Shown piece by piece: positions 6,882 through 16,228 of a DNA stretch of 64,000 bases. Position numbers and translations under genes: made by a program. The notes under the pieces were generated by a model. The model had not been told where the DNA came from. It made no database searches and saw nothing but the letters and a program-made list of their open reading frames with translations. Origin of the DNA: XYD1-FULL-44-32 sp964355855 (GTDB lineage: Bacteria > Patescibacteriota > Minisyncoccia > Phycocordibacterales > XYD1-FULL-46-19); NCBI GenBank assembly GCA_964355855.1, contig CAYHFD010000001.1:1-64000 (forward strand), given 5' to 3'. The number at the start of each line of letters is the position of its first letter. Position 1 is the stretch's first letter.

Positions 6882-9356
6882 TTATAAACAAGTCAACGAG
6901 GCGATAGAGTCATCTCCTTTTAGTTTCATTATTCTAACCCCCTGGGTCTGACGACCCAAAGCTGGAATTTCGTCCAAACTGGTACGAATAATTTGACCTT
7001 GTTTGGAGATGGCGACGATTTCACTTTCGGCTTCAGTCAAAACCCGCGAGGACATTAGTTTACCTGTTTTGGTGGTCACCTTAAAAGTTTTAATCCCCGA
7101 GCCGCCGCGTTTTTGAATCTTATATTCGGGTAAATTGGTTTTTTTACCATAACCATTTTCACCCATCACTAAAAAGTTGGCCTTGGCACTTTCGGCGCGA
7201 ACTACATCGGCGCCCACCACTTTGTCATTTTTACCCAATTTAATTGCCCGTACACCACCGGCCGCCCGACCCATTTCCCTTATATCAGCTTCTTTAAATC
7301 GAATACTTTGCCCGTCACGGGTAGCCACAATAGCGGTATCACCCCTTTCAACCGCAAAAACAGACAGCAATTCGTCGCTAGTTTCTAACTTAATAGCAAT
7401 AATTCCCGTTCGGCGCACATCTTTAAAACTGGCCGCCTTTACTTTTTTGGCTTCCCCATTTTTTGTCACCATCATTACCGACAATTTTGAGTAATCAGTG
7501 GTTTTATCAAAAGCTAAAACTGAAGTCACTTTTTCTTCAGCCAGTAGTGACAGAAAATTCATCACCGATTTGCCGCGGGTGGCCCTTTTAGCTTCGGGAA
7601 TATCATACATCTTGAGCTGGTAAACTTTGCCTTTATCGGTAAAGAAGAGCAGGTCATCGTGGGTACCAGCCGTTAGAAAAATAGTCACAAAATCCTCTTC
7701 TTTAACATTTAAATCCATTACTCCCGAACCACCACGTCTCTGGGCCCGATATTCGGCCGGATCGGTTCGCTTAACATAACCACCCGAAGTCAAAACCAAA
7801 ACATTTTCTTTTTCTTCAATCAAATCTTCCACATTTATTTCCTTGACCCCACCTTTGACCACTCGGGTTTTGCGGGCATCACCATATTTCTCACGAATTT
7901 CAGCAAACTCATCTTTAACAATTTGAATCACCCGTTTAGGATCGGCGAGAATAGCTTTACATTCCTTAATAAAAGCTTGTTTTTCTTTTAGTTCATCTTC
8001 AACTTTTTGTCGTTCCAAACCGGCTAATTTTTGTAAGCGCATTTCCAAAATTGCCGTCGCCTGCAAATCAGAAAGCTTGAACTCTTTCATTAAAGCGGTA
8101 TGAGCAGTCGGTGTGTCTTTCGATTTACGAATAGTTTTTATTACCGCATCAATATGGTCTAGAGCAATTTTCAGACCAAGTAAAATATGTTCTCGGGCTT
8201 CGGCTTTGTTTAGGTCAAACCGTGTTCGGCGCCCCACCACCTCTTGTCGATATCTAAAAAATTCCTCAATAATGGCGCGTAAAGACAATAATTTTGGTAC
8301 ACCACCAACCAAGGCCAGCATGTTGTAGTGAAAAGCTGTTTCCAAATCAGTGTGTTTGTACAAAGCATTTAAAATCTTTTGTGGTTGCGAACCAACTTTT
8401 AGATCAATCACTACCCTAATATCCCTGGTCGATTCGTCACGAATATCGCGAATACCCTCAACTTTCTTTTCGCGAACCAGGTCGGCCATTTTAATAATCA
8501 TCTCTGATTTGTTTACCTGATACGGAATAGAGGTGATAATAATTTGATTTTGCCCGGCCTTTGTTTCCACGATTTCCGCTTCACCACGGACCGTTACCCC
8601 ACCCCGGCCGGTCGAATAGGCGTGCTGAATATCTTTTTGATTAAAAATTACACCACCGGTTGGAAAATCGGGCCCTTTTACAAACTGCAACAAATCTTCG
8701 TTGGTTGCCTGTGGGTTATCGGCATAATAGAGCAAAGAATCAATCACCTCTGACAAGTTATGGGGTGGAATCTTGGTGGCCATACCCACCGCAATACCAA
8801 AAGTACCATTTAAAAGAAGGTTGGGCACGGACGACGGCAAAACCACCGGCTCTTTGCGTTCACCGTCGAAGTTGGGCATAAAATCGACCGTCTCTTTTTC
8901 AATATCACGCAAAAGTTCACCGGCGATACGGGTCATCTTGGCCTCGGTGTAGCGATGGGCGGCGGCGCCATCACCATCAATCGAACCAAAGTTTCCCTGG
9001 CCCCAAACCAGCGGGTAGCGGATCGCAAAATCTTGAGCCAATTTAACCATCGCTTCATACACTGACGAGTCGCCATGGGGATGATATTTACCCAACACAT
9101 CGCCCACAATCGTGGCCGACTTTTTAAAGCGCGACGAGGCGGTCAGCCCCAATTCATGCATCGAAAAAAGAATTCGCCGATGAACGGGTTTTAGTCCATC
9201 ACGCACATCAGGCAGGGCGCGCGAAACAATCACCGACATCGAATAGTCAAGGTAAGCCTCCTGCATTTCAGTCACTATTGATACCGGCTTGATGCCACTA
9301 TAGTCATCAGCCCGGGCTACGCTCTGGTCTTTGTTGTCAGTATTTTTTCTCGCCAT
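6882..9356 (-). CDS. gyrA: DNA gyrase subunit A
   Basis: 824 residues, close to the family norm. The catalytic tyrosine is Y136 in AAAHRYTEAKM, preceded by R135. The quinolone-determining region GDVLGKYHPHGDSSVYE has Ser97 and Glu101 at the positions of E. coli Ser83 and Asp87. The C-terminal beta-pinwheel carries a GyrA-box-like AQRRGGSG and a second IQKRGGSG. With GyrB it introduces negative supercoils; gyrB is not in the window. Two pinwheel repeats have GSG where E. coli has GKG. Confidence 0.95.
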   Translation of the reverse strand: MARKNTDNKDQSVARADDYSGIKPVSIVTEMQEAYLDYSMSVIVSRALPDVRDGLKPVHRRILFSMHELGLTASSRFKKSATIVGDVLGKYHPHGDSSVYEAMVKLAQDFAIRYPLVWGQGNFGSIDGDGAAAHRYTEAKMTRIAGELLRDIEKETVDFMPNFDGERKEPVVLPSSVPNLLLNGTFGIAVGMATKIPPHNLSEVIDSLLYYADNPQATNEDLLQFVKGPDFPTGGVIFNQKDIQHAYSTGRGGVTVRGEAEIVETKAGQNQIIITSIPYQVNKSEMIIKMADLVREKKVEGIRDIRDESTRDIRVVIDLKVGSQPQKILNALYKHTDLETAFHYNMLALVGGVPKLLSLRAIIEEFFRYRQEVVGRRTRFDLNKAEAREHILLGLKIALDHIDAVIKTIRKSKDTPTAHTALMKEFKLSDLQATAILEMRLQKLAGLERQKVEDELKEKQAFIKECKAILADPKRVIQIVKDEFAEIREKYGDARKTRVVKGGVKEINVEDLIEEKENVLVLTSGGYVKRTDPAEYRAQRRGGSGVMDLNVKEEDFVTIFLTAGTHDDLLFFTDKGKVYQLKMYDIPEAKRATRGKSVMNFLSLLAEEKVTSVLAFDKTTDYSKLSVMMVTKNGEAKKVKAASFKDVRRTGIIAIKLETSDELLSVFAVERGDTAIVATRDGQSIRFKEADIREMGRAAGGVRAIKLGKNDKVVGADVVRAESAKANFLVMGENGYGKKTNLPEYKIQKRGGSGIKTFKVTTKTGKLMSSRVLTEAESEIVAISKQGQIIRTSLDEIPALGRQTQGVRIMKLKGDDSIASLTCL

Positions 9357-9358
9357 TT

Positions 9359-9619
9359 TTATTTTTTAATTAAACCACCAAGACTCTCTAAAACAGAATT
9401 AAATCCGACTATTAGTGTGCTCCACTCTTTTTTAAAACCATCGGCCACCACCCCTTCTTCTATTGGTACCGTTGGGGTCACCGCCAAATACCAAACATTT
9501 AGTAACCACAGACCAATAATAATGACCATTATGGTTATTGTCGAGGCCAGTAATATCTGCCGGCGCTTGTCTTCAGGATAAGTCCTAACCTTTTGGATAT
9601 ATTCTTGAATAGCCTTCAT
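9359..9619 (-). CDS. Small single-pass membrane protein
   Basis: 86 residues. A charged N-terminus (EYIQKVRTYPEDKRRQ) precedes one strongly hydrophobic helix (about 24-46) and a short exported tail. It lies 2 bp upstream of gyrA and 13 bp downstream of the MBL-fold gene, so it is probably co-transcribed with both. I do not recognise a family. Confidence 0.6.
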   Translation of the reverse strand: MKAIQEYIQKVRTYPEDKRRQILLASTITIMVIIIGLWLLNVWYLAVTPTVPIEEGVVADGFKKEWSTLIVGFNSVLESLGGLIKK

Positions 9620-9632
9620 CTGATTAAAAAAA

Positions 9633-10256
9633 TTAGACCACCTGCAACACTACCACCTCGGCCTCTTTACCCTCGAGGTCTTTTTTCTTAAGCGAAAGCT
9701 TATCAACCGACACGGCCTTAGTCTCGCCGGTCTCACTTAAAAACTCTTTAAGTTTATCTGACTTTTCATCACCGTACATAACCGGAATAATCACTTTGGG
9801 TTCAAGCGAAGAAGCAAACTTGGCCGCCACTCGAGCCGAAAGTGTATCCGCTTCACCGGCGGGGACAAAAATAATATCCGCCCCACTTATTTCTTCAAGG
9901 GTGTCTGGTGGTAAGTTAGTGTTGGCTAAAGCCCCTAGACACACCACGCGAATACCCTCCAGCAAAAAGCTATATATAGTATTAACCAGGCCAGCTGGAC
10001 CAACCGATTCATAACCCTTCACAAAAATACCAGAATATTCATACTCACCTGGACCATCAATAATAAAAGGTTCTTTACCGCCACCGGTTAGACCAGTCAC
10101 ACCATTAAACAAATCATCATGACAACTAGAAATTGCCAAATCAGCCCCGAAACGAGCTGACTTATTGTTAGCACTTTTACCGATCGGATTTACCGCTACT
10201 ACCGTGTCACCAAAAGAGACCTTCAAAAAAGCCTCACCATAATATGTGATAACCAT
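9633..10256 (-). CDS. MBL-fold (metallo-beta-lactamase superfamily) protein, degenerate metal site
   Basis: 207 residues with the UPF0173/Lactamase_B_3-like layout: MVITYYGEAFLKVSFGDTVVAVNP, then SSCHDD where active enzymes have HxHxDH, then an IIDGPGEYEYSGIFVKG strand. Only one His and two Asp remain of the first metal motif, so hydrolase activity is doubtful. It is the first gene of the gyrA transcript. The fold is assigned by pattern. Confidence 0.6.
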   Translation of the reverse strand: MVITYYGEAFLKVSFGDTVVAVNPIGKSANNKSARFGADLAISSCHDDLFNGVTGLTGGGKEPFIIDGPGEYEYSGIFVKGYESVGPAGLVNTIYSFLLEGIRVVCLGALANTNLPPDTLEEISGADIIFVPAGEADTLSARVAAKFASSLEPKVIIPVMYGDEKSDKLKEFLSETGETKAVSVDKLSLKKKDLEGKEAEVVVLQVV

Positions 10257-10464
10257 TGGTTAATTATAGCAAAAAGTTAAACAAATTGAAAGCCTGGAGC
10301 TGACCATTTCACTGGTTGCCAAAGGCTAATTTTTATGTAATACTTTGGCCTATTACCAGTCCTGTTATTGGTCAGGTGGCATAAAACCCAGATGTTTTGT
10401 CCCACTAAAACCAGCAGGGTCCATGTCAATTAAACATTGAGTTGGGCTAATTCATAAAATAATA

Positions 10465-11676
10465 ATGAAAGAAAAGGATAATGTAGTCGATGGTTTAACG
10501 ACCACGCCGATTGATGGTGGAGTAAAAAGTAAAAGTTCGCCAGCCATGGAAGAGGTGGCCAGATTGTCTCTAGGCAAGCCTGCCCCCGAAACCCTAATTG
10601 ATGGTCGAGTAATTTCCAAAGAAAAAAAGGCTTTGTATGTAGATATTGCACCGTTTGGTACCGGTATAATTTTTGGGCGTGAATATCTAAATGCCCGCGA
10701 TATTATCAAAAAAATAAGCCTTGGTGACACGGTCACCGCCAAGGTGGTTGAGTCTGAAGGAGAAAATGGTTATATTGAGCTATCTCTAAAGGAAGCCAAG
10801 CAGGCTATTATGTGGGATGCGGCTGAAAAGTCGATGAAGCATAAAGAAATGTTTTCTATTACAGTTAAAGAAGCCAATAAGGGCGGTTTGATTCTCGAGT
10901 GGCAAGGCATGGATGGTTTCGTCCCAGCTTCGCAACTAAAACCAGAGCACTATCCCCGCGTTCCCGATGGTGATAAGGACAAAATTGTTGGTGAACTAGA
11001 AAAATTGGTTGGTACTCAAATTGAGGTCACAATTATTGGTATTGACCCGAAAGAGGGTAAACTTATCTTTTCTGAAAAAACAACCGACAATAAATCGCGC
11101 AAAGAAATTGTCGATAAATATGTCGTCGGTGATGTTGTCGAGGGTGAAGTTACCGGCGCTGTCGATTTTGGAATTTTTATTAAAATTGAAGAAGGTTTAG
11201 AGGGTTTGGTGCACATTTCCGAATTAAACTGGTCATTAGTCGAAGACCCGCGCGACCTTTATAAAACTGGCGACAAGGTGCGAGCTAAAATTATCGAAGT
11301 TAAGGACGACAAAATCTCTCTTTCGGTCAAAGCCCTAAAACCAAACCCTTGGCACGAAGCCGAGAAAAAATGGAAACGGGGTGATGTGGTCTCTGGTATT
11401 GTTATTAAGTACAACAAACACGGCGCACTGGTGGCTATTGAAGAGGGAGTGGCCGGTTTAATTCACATCTCTGAATTTACTGATGAAAATGACTTGCGAA
11501 CCAAACTTGAACTAGGTAAACCATATACTTTTACCATCAACTTGTTTGAGCCTAAAGATCAGCGCATGACTTTAGTGTTTGGTGATAAACAAAAAGAAGT
11601 GCTGGCTACTCCAGAAAAACCAAAAACTAGAAGTCGCGTCAAAAAAGAAGAGCCGGCGACAACGGAAGCTAAGTAA
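10465..11676 (+). CDS. rpsA: 30S ribosomal protein S1
   Basis: 403 residues, with four S1 RNA-binding repeats at about 48-110, 125-200, 217-287 and 305-372; GVIVxGEVTGAVDFGIFIKIEEGLEGLVHISEL is the most typical. The tail is Lys/Glu/Pro-rich. E. coli S1 has six repeats; four-repeat forms occur in several phyla. It brings mRNA to the 30S subunit, which may matter where most genes lack a Shine-Dalgarno. It is monocistronic, between a 208-bp upstream gap and a strong terminator. Confidence 0.85.
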   Translation: MKEKDNVVDGLTTTPIDGGVKSKSSPAMEEVARLSLGKPAPETLIDGRVISKEKKALYVDIAPFGTGIIFGREYLNARDIIKKISLGDTVTAKVVESEGENGYIELSLKEAKQAIMWDAAEKSMKHKEMFSITVKEANKGGLILEWQGMDGFVPASQLKPEHYPRVPDGDKDKIVGELEKLVGTQIEVTIIGIDPKEGKLIFSEKTTDNKSRKEIVDKYVVGDVVEGEVTGAVDFGIFIKIEEGLEGLVHISELNWSLVEDPRDLYKTGDKVRAKIIEVKDDKISLSVKALKPNPWHEAEKKWKRGDVVSGIVIKYNKHGALVAIEEGVAGLIHISEFTDENDLRTKLELGKPYTFTINLFEPKDQRMTLVFGDKQKEVLATPEKPKTRSRVKKEEPATTEAK

Positions 11677-11691
11677 TAAGAGCCTTCCCCC

Positions 11692-11723
11692 AAAAAACCC
11701 GCTTAGATAATGGCGGGTTTTTT
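11692..11723. terminator. Bidirectional terminator between rpsA and pth
   Basis: AAAAAACCCGC and GCGGGTTTTTT form an 11-bp perfect stem with a 10-nt loop between two convergent genes. Confidence 0.85.
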
Positions 11724-11733
11724 GGTGGGACAA

Positions 11734-12351
11734 CTAGTGATTATATTTATTCATCGCCAGCGCTAGCCCCTCGCGAACAATTGTTTCAATAATTAATGGC
11801 AATTTGTCCTTACTTTTATCAACTAATAACTTTTCATTTGGGGTAAAAGATTCTAAAACATGTTGGGTAATAGCTTTAGTATCCCGACCAACACCCAAAC
11901 GGACGCGAACAAAATCTTTGGTTCCAATTGCATTTATGATGGAACTCACACCATTGTGTCCACCCGCTCCCCGATCTTGTGATAACCGAACTGTGCCAAC
12001 CGGCAAATCAATATCATCGTGCACCACTATTAGTTGCGGTAATTTAGCTTGATAACGCAAATATTTTCTAACACTTTGGCCCGATAAATTCATAAAAGTT
12101 TGGGGTAATATTAGTGTTACCATTTTGCCAGCCACTACGCCTTGAGAAATCAAAGCCTCGGCCTTGCGATTCTCTGTCCACTCGGAAAAATTAGAATTTT
12201 TGGCCTGCACCCTAAAGACGGCCTCTCTTCCGGTATTATGTCTAGTTTTTTCGTATTTTTTACCCGGATTTCCTAGACCAATCACCAAACAAGAAGGTCC
12301 CGTGGACTCGGTTTCTTCTTTTTGTCCCCAAATTTTTTGCCAAATATTCAT
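11734..12351 (-). CDS. pth: Peptidyl-tRNA hydrolase
   Basis: 205 residues from the ATG at 12351. The open frame continues to 12417, but a sigma70-type promoter lies inside that extension, so the shorter start is chosen. Family motifs are IGLGNPGKKYEKTRHNTG (catalytic His), TFMNLSGQSV, VVHDDIDLPVG and GAGGHNGVSSI. It releases peptides from stalled peptidyl-tRNA. The N-terminal segment before LVIGLGNPG is about 20 residues longer than usual. Confidence 0.92.
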   Translation of the reverse strand: MNIWQKIWGQKEETESTGPSCLVIGLGNPGKKYEKTRHNTGREAVFRVQAKNSNFSEWTENRKAEALISQGVVAGKMVTLILPQTFMNLSGQSVRKYLRYQAKLPQLIVVHDDIDLPVGTVRLSQDRGAGGHNGVSSIINAIGTKDFVRVRLGVGRDTKAITQHVLESFTPNEKLLVDKSKDKLPLIIETIVREGLALAMNKYNH

Positions 12352-12369
12352 GTCTATAAGTAAGATTAA

Positions 12370-12398
12370 ATTATACGATTTTTGTGAAGTTGCGTCAA
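12370..12398 (-). promoter_or_regulatory. Promoter of pth
   Basis: On the minus strand TTGACG (12393-12398) and TATAAT (12370-12375) are 17 bp apart. The predicted start is near 12363, leaving a leader of only about 12 nt before the ATG at 12351. Confidence 0.75.
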
Positions 12399-12418
12399 AG
12401 TATAGTTTATAGTACAAT
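12390..12418 (+). promoter_or_regulatory. Promoter of lepB-hisS, overlapping the divergent pth promoter
   Basis: TTGCGT (12390-12395) and TACAAT (12413-12418) are 17 bp apart. Its -35 hexamer overlaps the -35 of the opposing pth promoter, so the two cannot both be occupied by RNA polymerase at once. Confidence 0.6.
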
Positions 12419-12453
12419 TACCCCACTTTGCAACTAATTTAGTCATATTTTAC

Positions 12454-13020
12454 ATGCCAGAAAACAACAAACAGACAGTTTTTGACATTATTCGTTTTGC
12501 TCTTATCACCCTTATTATTGTTATCCCTGTTCGAGCCTATGTGGCCCAGCCTTTTATTGTCTCTGGGGTGTCGATGGACCCCACTTTCGAGAATGGTGAG
12601 TATTTAATCGTCGATGAATTTTCTTATCACTTTCGAACGCCTGAACGAGGCGAGGTAATAGTTTTTCGTTACCCCAAAGACCCATCTAAATTTTTTATTA
12701 AACGGGTTATTGGTCTGCCGGGGGAAACAGTGGAAATTGAAAATGACCACGTGTCAGTTGTTGGCACAAACAATGTTGATGTTGTCCTAGACGAACCCTA
12801 TCTTACTGTCCCTCCTTTATATGTTCCCAAATCTATAAAGCTTGGTGCAACAGAATATTTTGTGATGGGCGACAACCGCAGTATGAGTCTCGACTCTCGT
12901 TCGTGGGGCCCAGTCACCATTCAACATATCAAGGGTCGAGTGGGAGTAAGACTTTTTCCCATCACTGAGGCCGAAATTTTACCAGGTGACTACAGTAATC
13001 AGATTAAAACCACAAAATAA
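12454..13020 (+). CDS. lepB: Signal peptidase I
   Basis: 188 residues. An N-terminal membrane helix (about 10-30) precedes the catalytic serine S40 in SGVSMDPTF and the general-base lysine K83 in FIKRVIGLPGE. The C-terminal box MGDNRSMSLDSRSWGPV is present. It cuts signal peptides, including probably those of the pilin-like proteins. It is two bases upstream of hisS and likely forms an operon with it. Confidence 0.93.
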   Translation: MPENNKQTVFDIIRFALITLIIVIPVRAYVAQPFIVSGVSMDPTFENGEYLIVDEFSYHFRTPERGEVIVFRYPKDPSKFFIKRVIGLPGETVEIENDHVSVVGTNNVDVVLDEPYLTVPPLYVPKSIKLGATEYFVMGDNRSMSLDSRSWGPVTIQHIKGRVGVRLFPITEAEILPGDYSNQIKTTK

Positions 13021-13021
13021 T

Positions 13022-14326
13022 ATGCCTACCAGCAAAAAAGGCGTGGGATCAAATAAGGAAGAACTGCAAAGCCCTAAAGGTATGAGGGATTTAATTGGCA
13101 ATGATCTTTTACACTACCAAGGTTTTTTTGAAAAGGCCGCCGAAATTGCTTTATATTATGGCTTTACCCCTATTGAAACTCCAATCCTTGAAAAAGAGTC
13201 GCTATTTATTCGTGGCGTTGGTGATGGTACCGATATTGTCGACAAAGAAATGTACACCCTAAAAACTCGCGGGGGCGATCGCTTGGCTCTGCGACCAGAA
13301 TTTACCGCTTCGGTTATGCGCGCCTATTTTGAACACGGTATGCAATCTAAACCTCAACCGGTCATGCTTTATAGTCACGGACCGCTCTTTCGTCATGACA
13401 ACCCCCAACGTGGTCGCTATCGCCAACTCTACCAATTTAATTTAGAAATACTTGGCAGTAAAAAAAGTATCGCCGATGCAACTATTATAAAAATAGCTTC
13501 GCTTATTCTAACTGAAGTTGGCCTAAAAAATCACACTGTTCTTATAAATAGCATCGGCGACAAAGAATCCCAAATTGCTTACCGGCGTGAACTTGTGGCC
13601 TACTATCGTAAACACACCAAAACTATTTGTGCTGACTGCCGTGAACGTCTAAAGATCAATCCCCTCCGTTTATTGGATTGTAAAAACCCCAAATGTGCTG
13701 AAATTAAAAATGAAGCACCGGAAACTATCGCCTACCTTTCCACGGAAAGCAAAGCCCATTTCAAAGAAGTTTTGGAATATCTAGATTCAATGGAAATAAA
13801 TTACACTATTTCCAGCACCTTGGTTCGGGGACTCGATTATTACACCCACACTGTTTTTGAAATAGTACCAGAAACGACTGGCGACGAAACACCTTTATCT
13901 TTAGGTGGTGGTGGTCGCTATGACTATCTAGGTAAAATCCTATCCGGTAAAAAAGATGTTCCCGGTATGGGTATGGCCATTGGGGTTGATCGAGTTATGG
14001 AAACCCCGGGTTATTCTTTTCCCACCCCACGGATTGTTAAAAAACCTAAAGTATTTTTCATTCAGTTGTCGTTTGACGCCAAACTACGTTGTTTTGAAAT
14101 TATTGAGATATTACGCAAAGCCAAAATACCTATCGCCCAATCTTTGACCAAAGATTCCCTATCAGCCCAACTTGGCACAGCCGAAAAATTGGGGGTAGCT
14201 TACGCTTTGATTTTGGGTCAAAAAGAGGCCCTAGAAGGCACTGTGATTGTCCGTAACATGGATACCCGCTCTCAAGATACAATTAAAATGGACAAATTGG
14301 CTGACTACCTAAAAAAAATAAAATAG
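13022..14326 (+). CDS. hisS: Histidyl-tRNA synthetase
   Basis: 434 residues from ATG 13022, one base after the lepB stop; the frame is open 36 bp further up inside lepB but that start is unlikely. Class II motifs are present: KGMRD near the N-terminus, RPEFTASVMRAY, the motif 2 region FRHDNPQRGRYRQLYQFN, LVRGLDYYTHTVFE and the motif 3 region GMGMAIGVDRV. An inserted segment has ICADCRERL...LDCKNPKC, four Cys that could bind zinc. An anticodon-binding domain closes the protein. Confidence 0.95.
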   Translation: MPTSKKGVGSNKEELQSPKGMRDLIGNDLLHYQGFFEKAAEIALYYGFTPIETPILEKESLFIRGVGDGTDIVDKEMYTLKTRGGDRLALRPEFTASVMRAYFEHGMQSKPQPVMLYSHGPLFRHDNPQRGRYRQLYQFNLEILGSKKSIADATIIKIASLILTEVGLKNHTVLINSIGDKESQIAYRRELVAYYRKHTKTICADCRERLKINPLRLLDCKNPKCAEIKNEAPETIAYLSTESKAHFKEVLEYLDSMEINYTISSTLVRGLDYYTHTVFEIVPETTGDETPLSLGGGGRYDYLGKILSGKKDVPGMGMAIGVDRVMETPGYSFPTPRIVKKPKVFFIQLSFDAKLRCFEIIEILRKAKIPIAQSLTKDSLSAQLGTAEKLGVAYALILGQKEALEGTVIVRNMDTRSQDTIKMDKLADYLKKIK

Positions 14327-14328
14327 TC

Positions 14329-14357
14329 TTGCGTGTTTTTTATTCGTGTGCTAAACT
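14329..14357 (+). promoter_or_regulatory. Candidate promoter of rpsU-ybeY-ftsA
   Basis: TTGCGT (14329-14334) and TAAACT (14352-14357) are 17 bp apart and end 9 bp before the rpsU ATG, so the transcript would be almost leaderless. Confidence 0.5.
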
Positions 14358-14366
14358 CAGCGACAC

Positions 14367-14603
14367 ATGGTTATTGTACAAGTTGAAAAAAATTCCAGCG
14401 AATCTAATGCTAGCCTCTTGCGACGGTTTTCTAAACGCGTCAAAAGTTTGGGCCATCTCCAGCTCGTTCGGACCATCCGTTACTCCAGTCGAGTTAAATC
14501 GGACCTGAAAAAAAAGCAAGATAAACTAAAGCGCATCGCTAAATATCAAAAACTCCAACTAGACAAAAAGCACGGTAAAATCAAAGATGCTTTCTATCGC
14601 TAA
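14367..14603 (+). CDS. rpsU: 30S ribosomal protein S21
   Basis: 78 residues, highly basic. The N-terminal VQVEKNSSESNASLLRRFSKRVK matches the bS21 pattern (acidic start, then LLRRFxxxV); the rest is a long Lys/Arg helix. It is a little longer than usual. It overlaps ybeY by 17 bp, placing a small ribosomal protein and an rRNA-maturation factor in one transcript. Confidence 0.8.
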   Translation: MVIVQVEKNSSESNASLLRRFSKRVKSLGHLQLVRTIRYSSRVKSDLKKKQDKLKRIAKYQKLQLDKKHGKIKDAFYR

Positions 14604-14988
14604 CAAGACAAGGCAGCCCCTACCCCGGCTGCCTTTTACCGACATTGCCGACCAAACTGCTGGAAAAAACTACATTTTAAGTTTAGTGTTTGTCGGTAGT
14701 ACCACCGCCAAAAAACTAAATCAGACTTACCGCCAAAAAAATTATATTCCAAATGTTTTGTCTTTCCCTTTGTCTAAAAATGAGGGCGAGATTTTTTTAA
14801 ATCTTGCTTGTGCTAAACGAGAATATAAAAATTATGGATTATCTTACAAGAAATATATAGCTTATCTCTTTATTCACGGCCTACTTCATTTGAAAGGATA
14901 CTCACATGGTAGTACAATGGACATTAAGGAGCGTTCATTAATACAGCGCTTTCATCTTAATGACCAGAAACATCGTCACCGGCCTTGA
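14587..14988 (+). CDS. ybeY: Endoribonuclease YbeY (16S rRNA maturation factor)
   Basis: 133 residues. The zinc motif HGLLHLKGYSH places His97, His101 and His107, as in YbeY; the usual GYDH is GYSH here. Upstream is NVLSFPL, the conserved strand. It processes the 16S rRNA 3' end and takes part in ribosome quality control. It overlaps rpsU by 17 bp and ftsA by 29 bp, indicating coupled translation. Confidence 0.85.
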   Translation: MLSIANKTRQPLPRLPFTDIADQTAGKNYILSLVFVGSTTAKKLNQTYRQKNYIPNVLSFPLSKNEGEIFLNLACAKREYKNYGLSYKKYIAYLFIHGLLHLKGYSHGSTMDIKERSLIQRFHLNDQKHRHRP

Positions 14989-16123
14989 TATTGGAACTGC
15001 CAGCATTAGGATTGTGGTCTGTGAATACAAAAACGGAAGCGCTGTGCCACAAGTCCTAGCCCTAGTTAAAAAAAATTCCCGCGGTCTTCGCCGTGGTTAT
15101 ATTTTGCAGTTTGACGAAGCGGTCGCGAGTATTAAAGAAGCCCTACAAGAAGCAGAGAGAGTGGCTGGTTGTAAAATTAAACAGGTTATCCTTGGTGTTG
15201 GCGGTGCCACCCTTGAATCAAAAATTATTGAGGGAGGGGTTATTGTCTCACGGGCCGATTCAGAAATAAACACCAATGATATTAATCGAGCCATTGAAGC
15301 CAGTGAAGCCGGCCTACCAGATACCGCCAACAAGTCTATTATTCACCGTGTTCCAATTGCTTTTAAACTTGACGGTAAACGAGTCACCGGTAGACCAGAG
15401 GGACTAAAAGGTTCTAAACTAGAAGCCCAAATTTTGTTTGTAACTTATGCGTCAAACCATTTACGTGATTTTATTTCGGCGGTAGAAAGCGCTGGGGCCA
15501 GGGTGGATGATATCGCGGCCGCTCCTTTAGCTGCTAGTCTAGCTATCACCACTAAACTACAAAAAACCGCTGGCTGCGTGCTAGCTAATATTGGTTCGCA
15601 AACAACCTCTATTATAATTTTTGAAGAGGGTTTACCTCTTTCTTTAAAAGTATTTCCTATTGGTTCGACCGATATCACCAACGACATCGCCTTGGGCTTT
15701 CAAATTCCCCTCGAAGACGCTGAAAAAGTAAAAATAGGAGACATTGACGCCTCTATTCCCCAAAAAAAATTAGATGAAATTATTGAAGCCCGCTTGTCAG
15801 ATATTTTTGAATTTATCGAAAATCATTTGAAAAGGTTGGGCCGCAACGGACTCCTCCCGGCTGGTATTATTATTACCGGCGGTGGGTCCGGTATTACCGA
15901 AATTGAACAGTTAGCTAAAGATTATTTTAAACTCCCCGCCCGAGTCTCTATCCCAGCCGTGTCCACTGCCTCCAGAAACCAAATTCGCGAAACCGCTTGG
16001 TCGGTGGCTTATGGTCTCTGTTTGTTTGGGGCCGATTTTGAGGCCGAAGAATCATTGGGTCTGAAAATTGCTAAAACCACGAGACTAAACATCCTAAGGT
16101 GGATCAAAGAACTTTTGCCTTAA
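14960..16123 (+). CDS. ftsA: Cell division protein FtsA
   Basis: 387 residues of the actin-like fold: VTGLDIGTASIRIVVCEY (phosphate 1), GCVLANIGSQTTSIIIFEEG (phosphate 2), ILPAGIIITGGGSGITEIEQLA (adenosine motif). It ends in a basic amphipathic stretch (TTRLNILRWIKELLP) typical of the FtsA membrane-targeting helix. It tethers FtsZ to the membrane and precedes ftsZ by 105 bp. Confidence 0.93.
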   Translation: MTRNIVTGLDIGTASIRIVVCEYKNGSAVPQVLALVKKNSRGLRRGYILQFDEAVASIKEALQEAERVAGCKIKQVILGVGGATLESKIIEGGVIVSRADSEINTNDINRAIEASEAGLPDTANKSIIHRVPIAFKLDGKRVTGRPEGLKGSKLEAQILFVTYASNHLRDFISAVESAGARVDDIAAAPLAASLAITTKLQKTAGCVLANIGSQTTSIIIFEEGLPLSLKVFPIGSTDITNDIALGFQIPLEDAEKVKIGDIDASIPQKKLDEIIEARLSDIFEFIENHLKRLGRNGLLPAGIIITGGGSGITEIEQLAKDYFKLPARVSIPAVSTASRNQIRETAWSVAYGLCLFGADFEAEESLGLKIAKTTRLNILRWIKELLP

Positions 16124-16228
16124 ATTATATCCTTTGCCGACCAAAAAACCCGCTTTTTTTAATGGTTTGCTTTTTTAGTAGAGTTTGTTAACATTGAAAC
16201 TATATTTCACTAAATAACCGACTTTTTC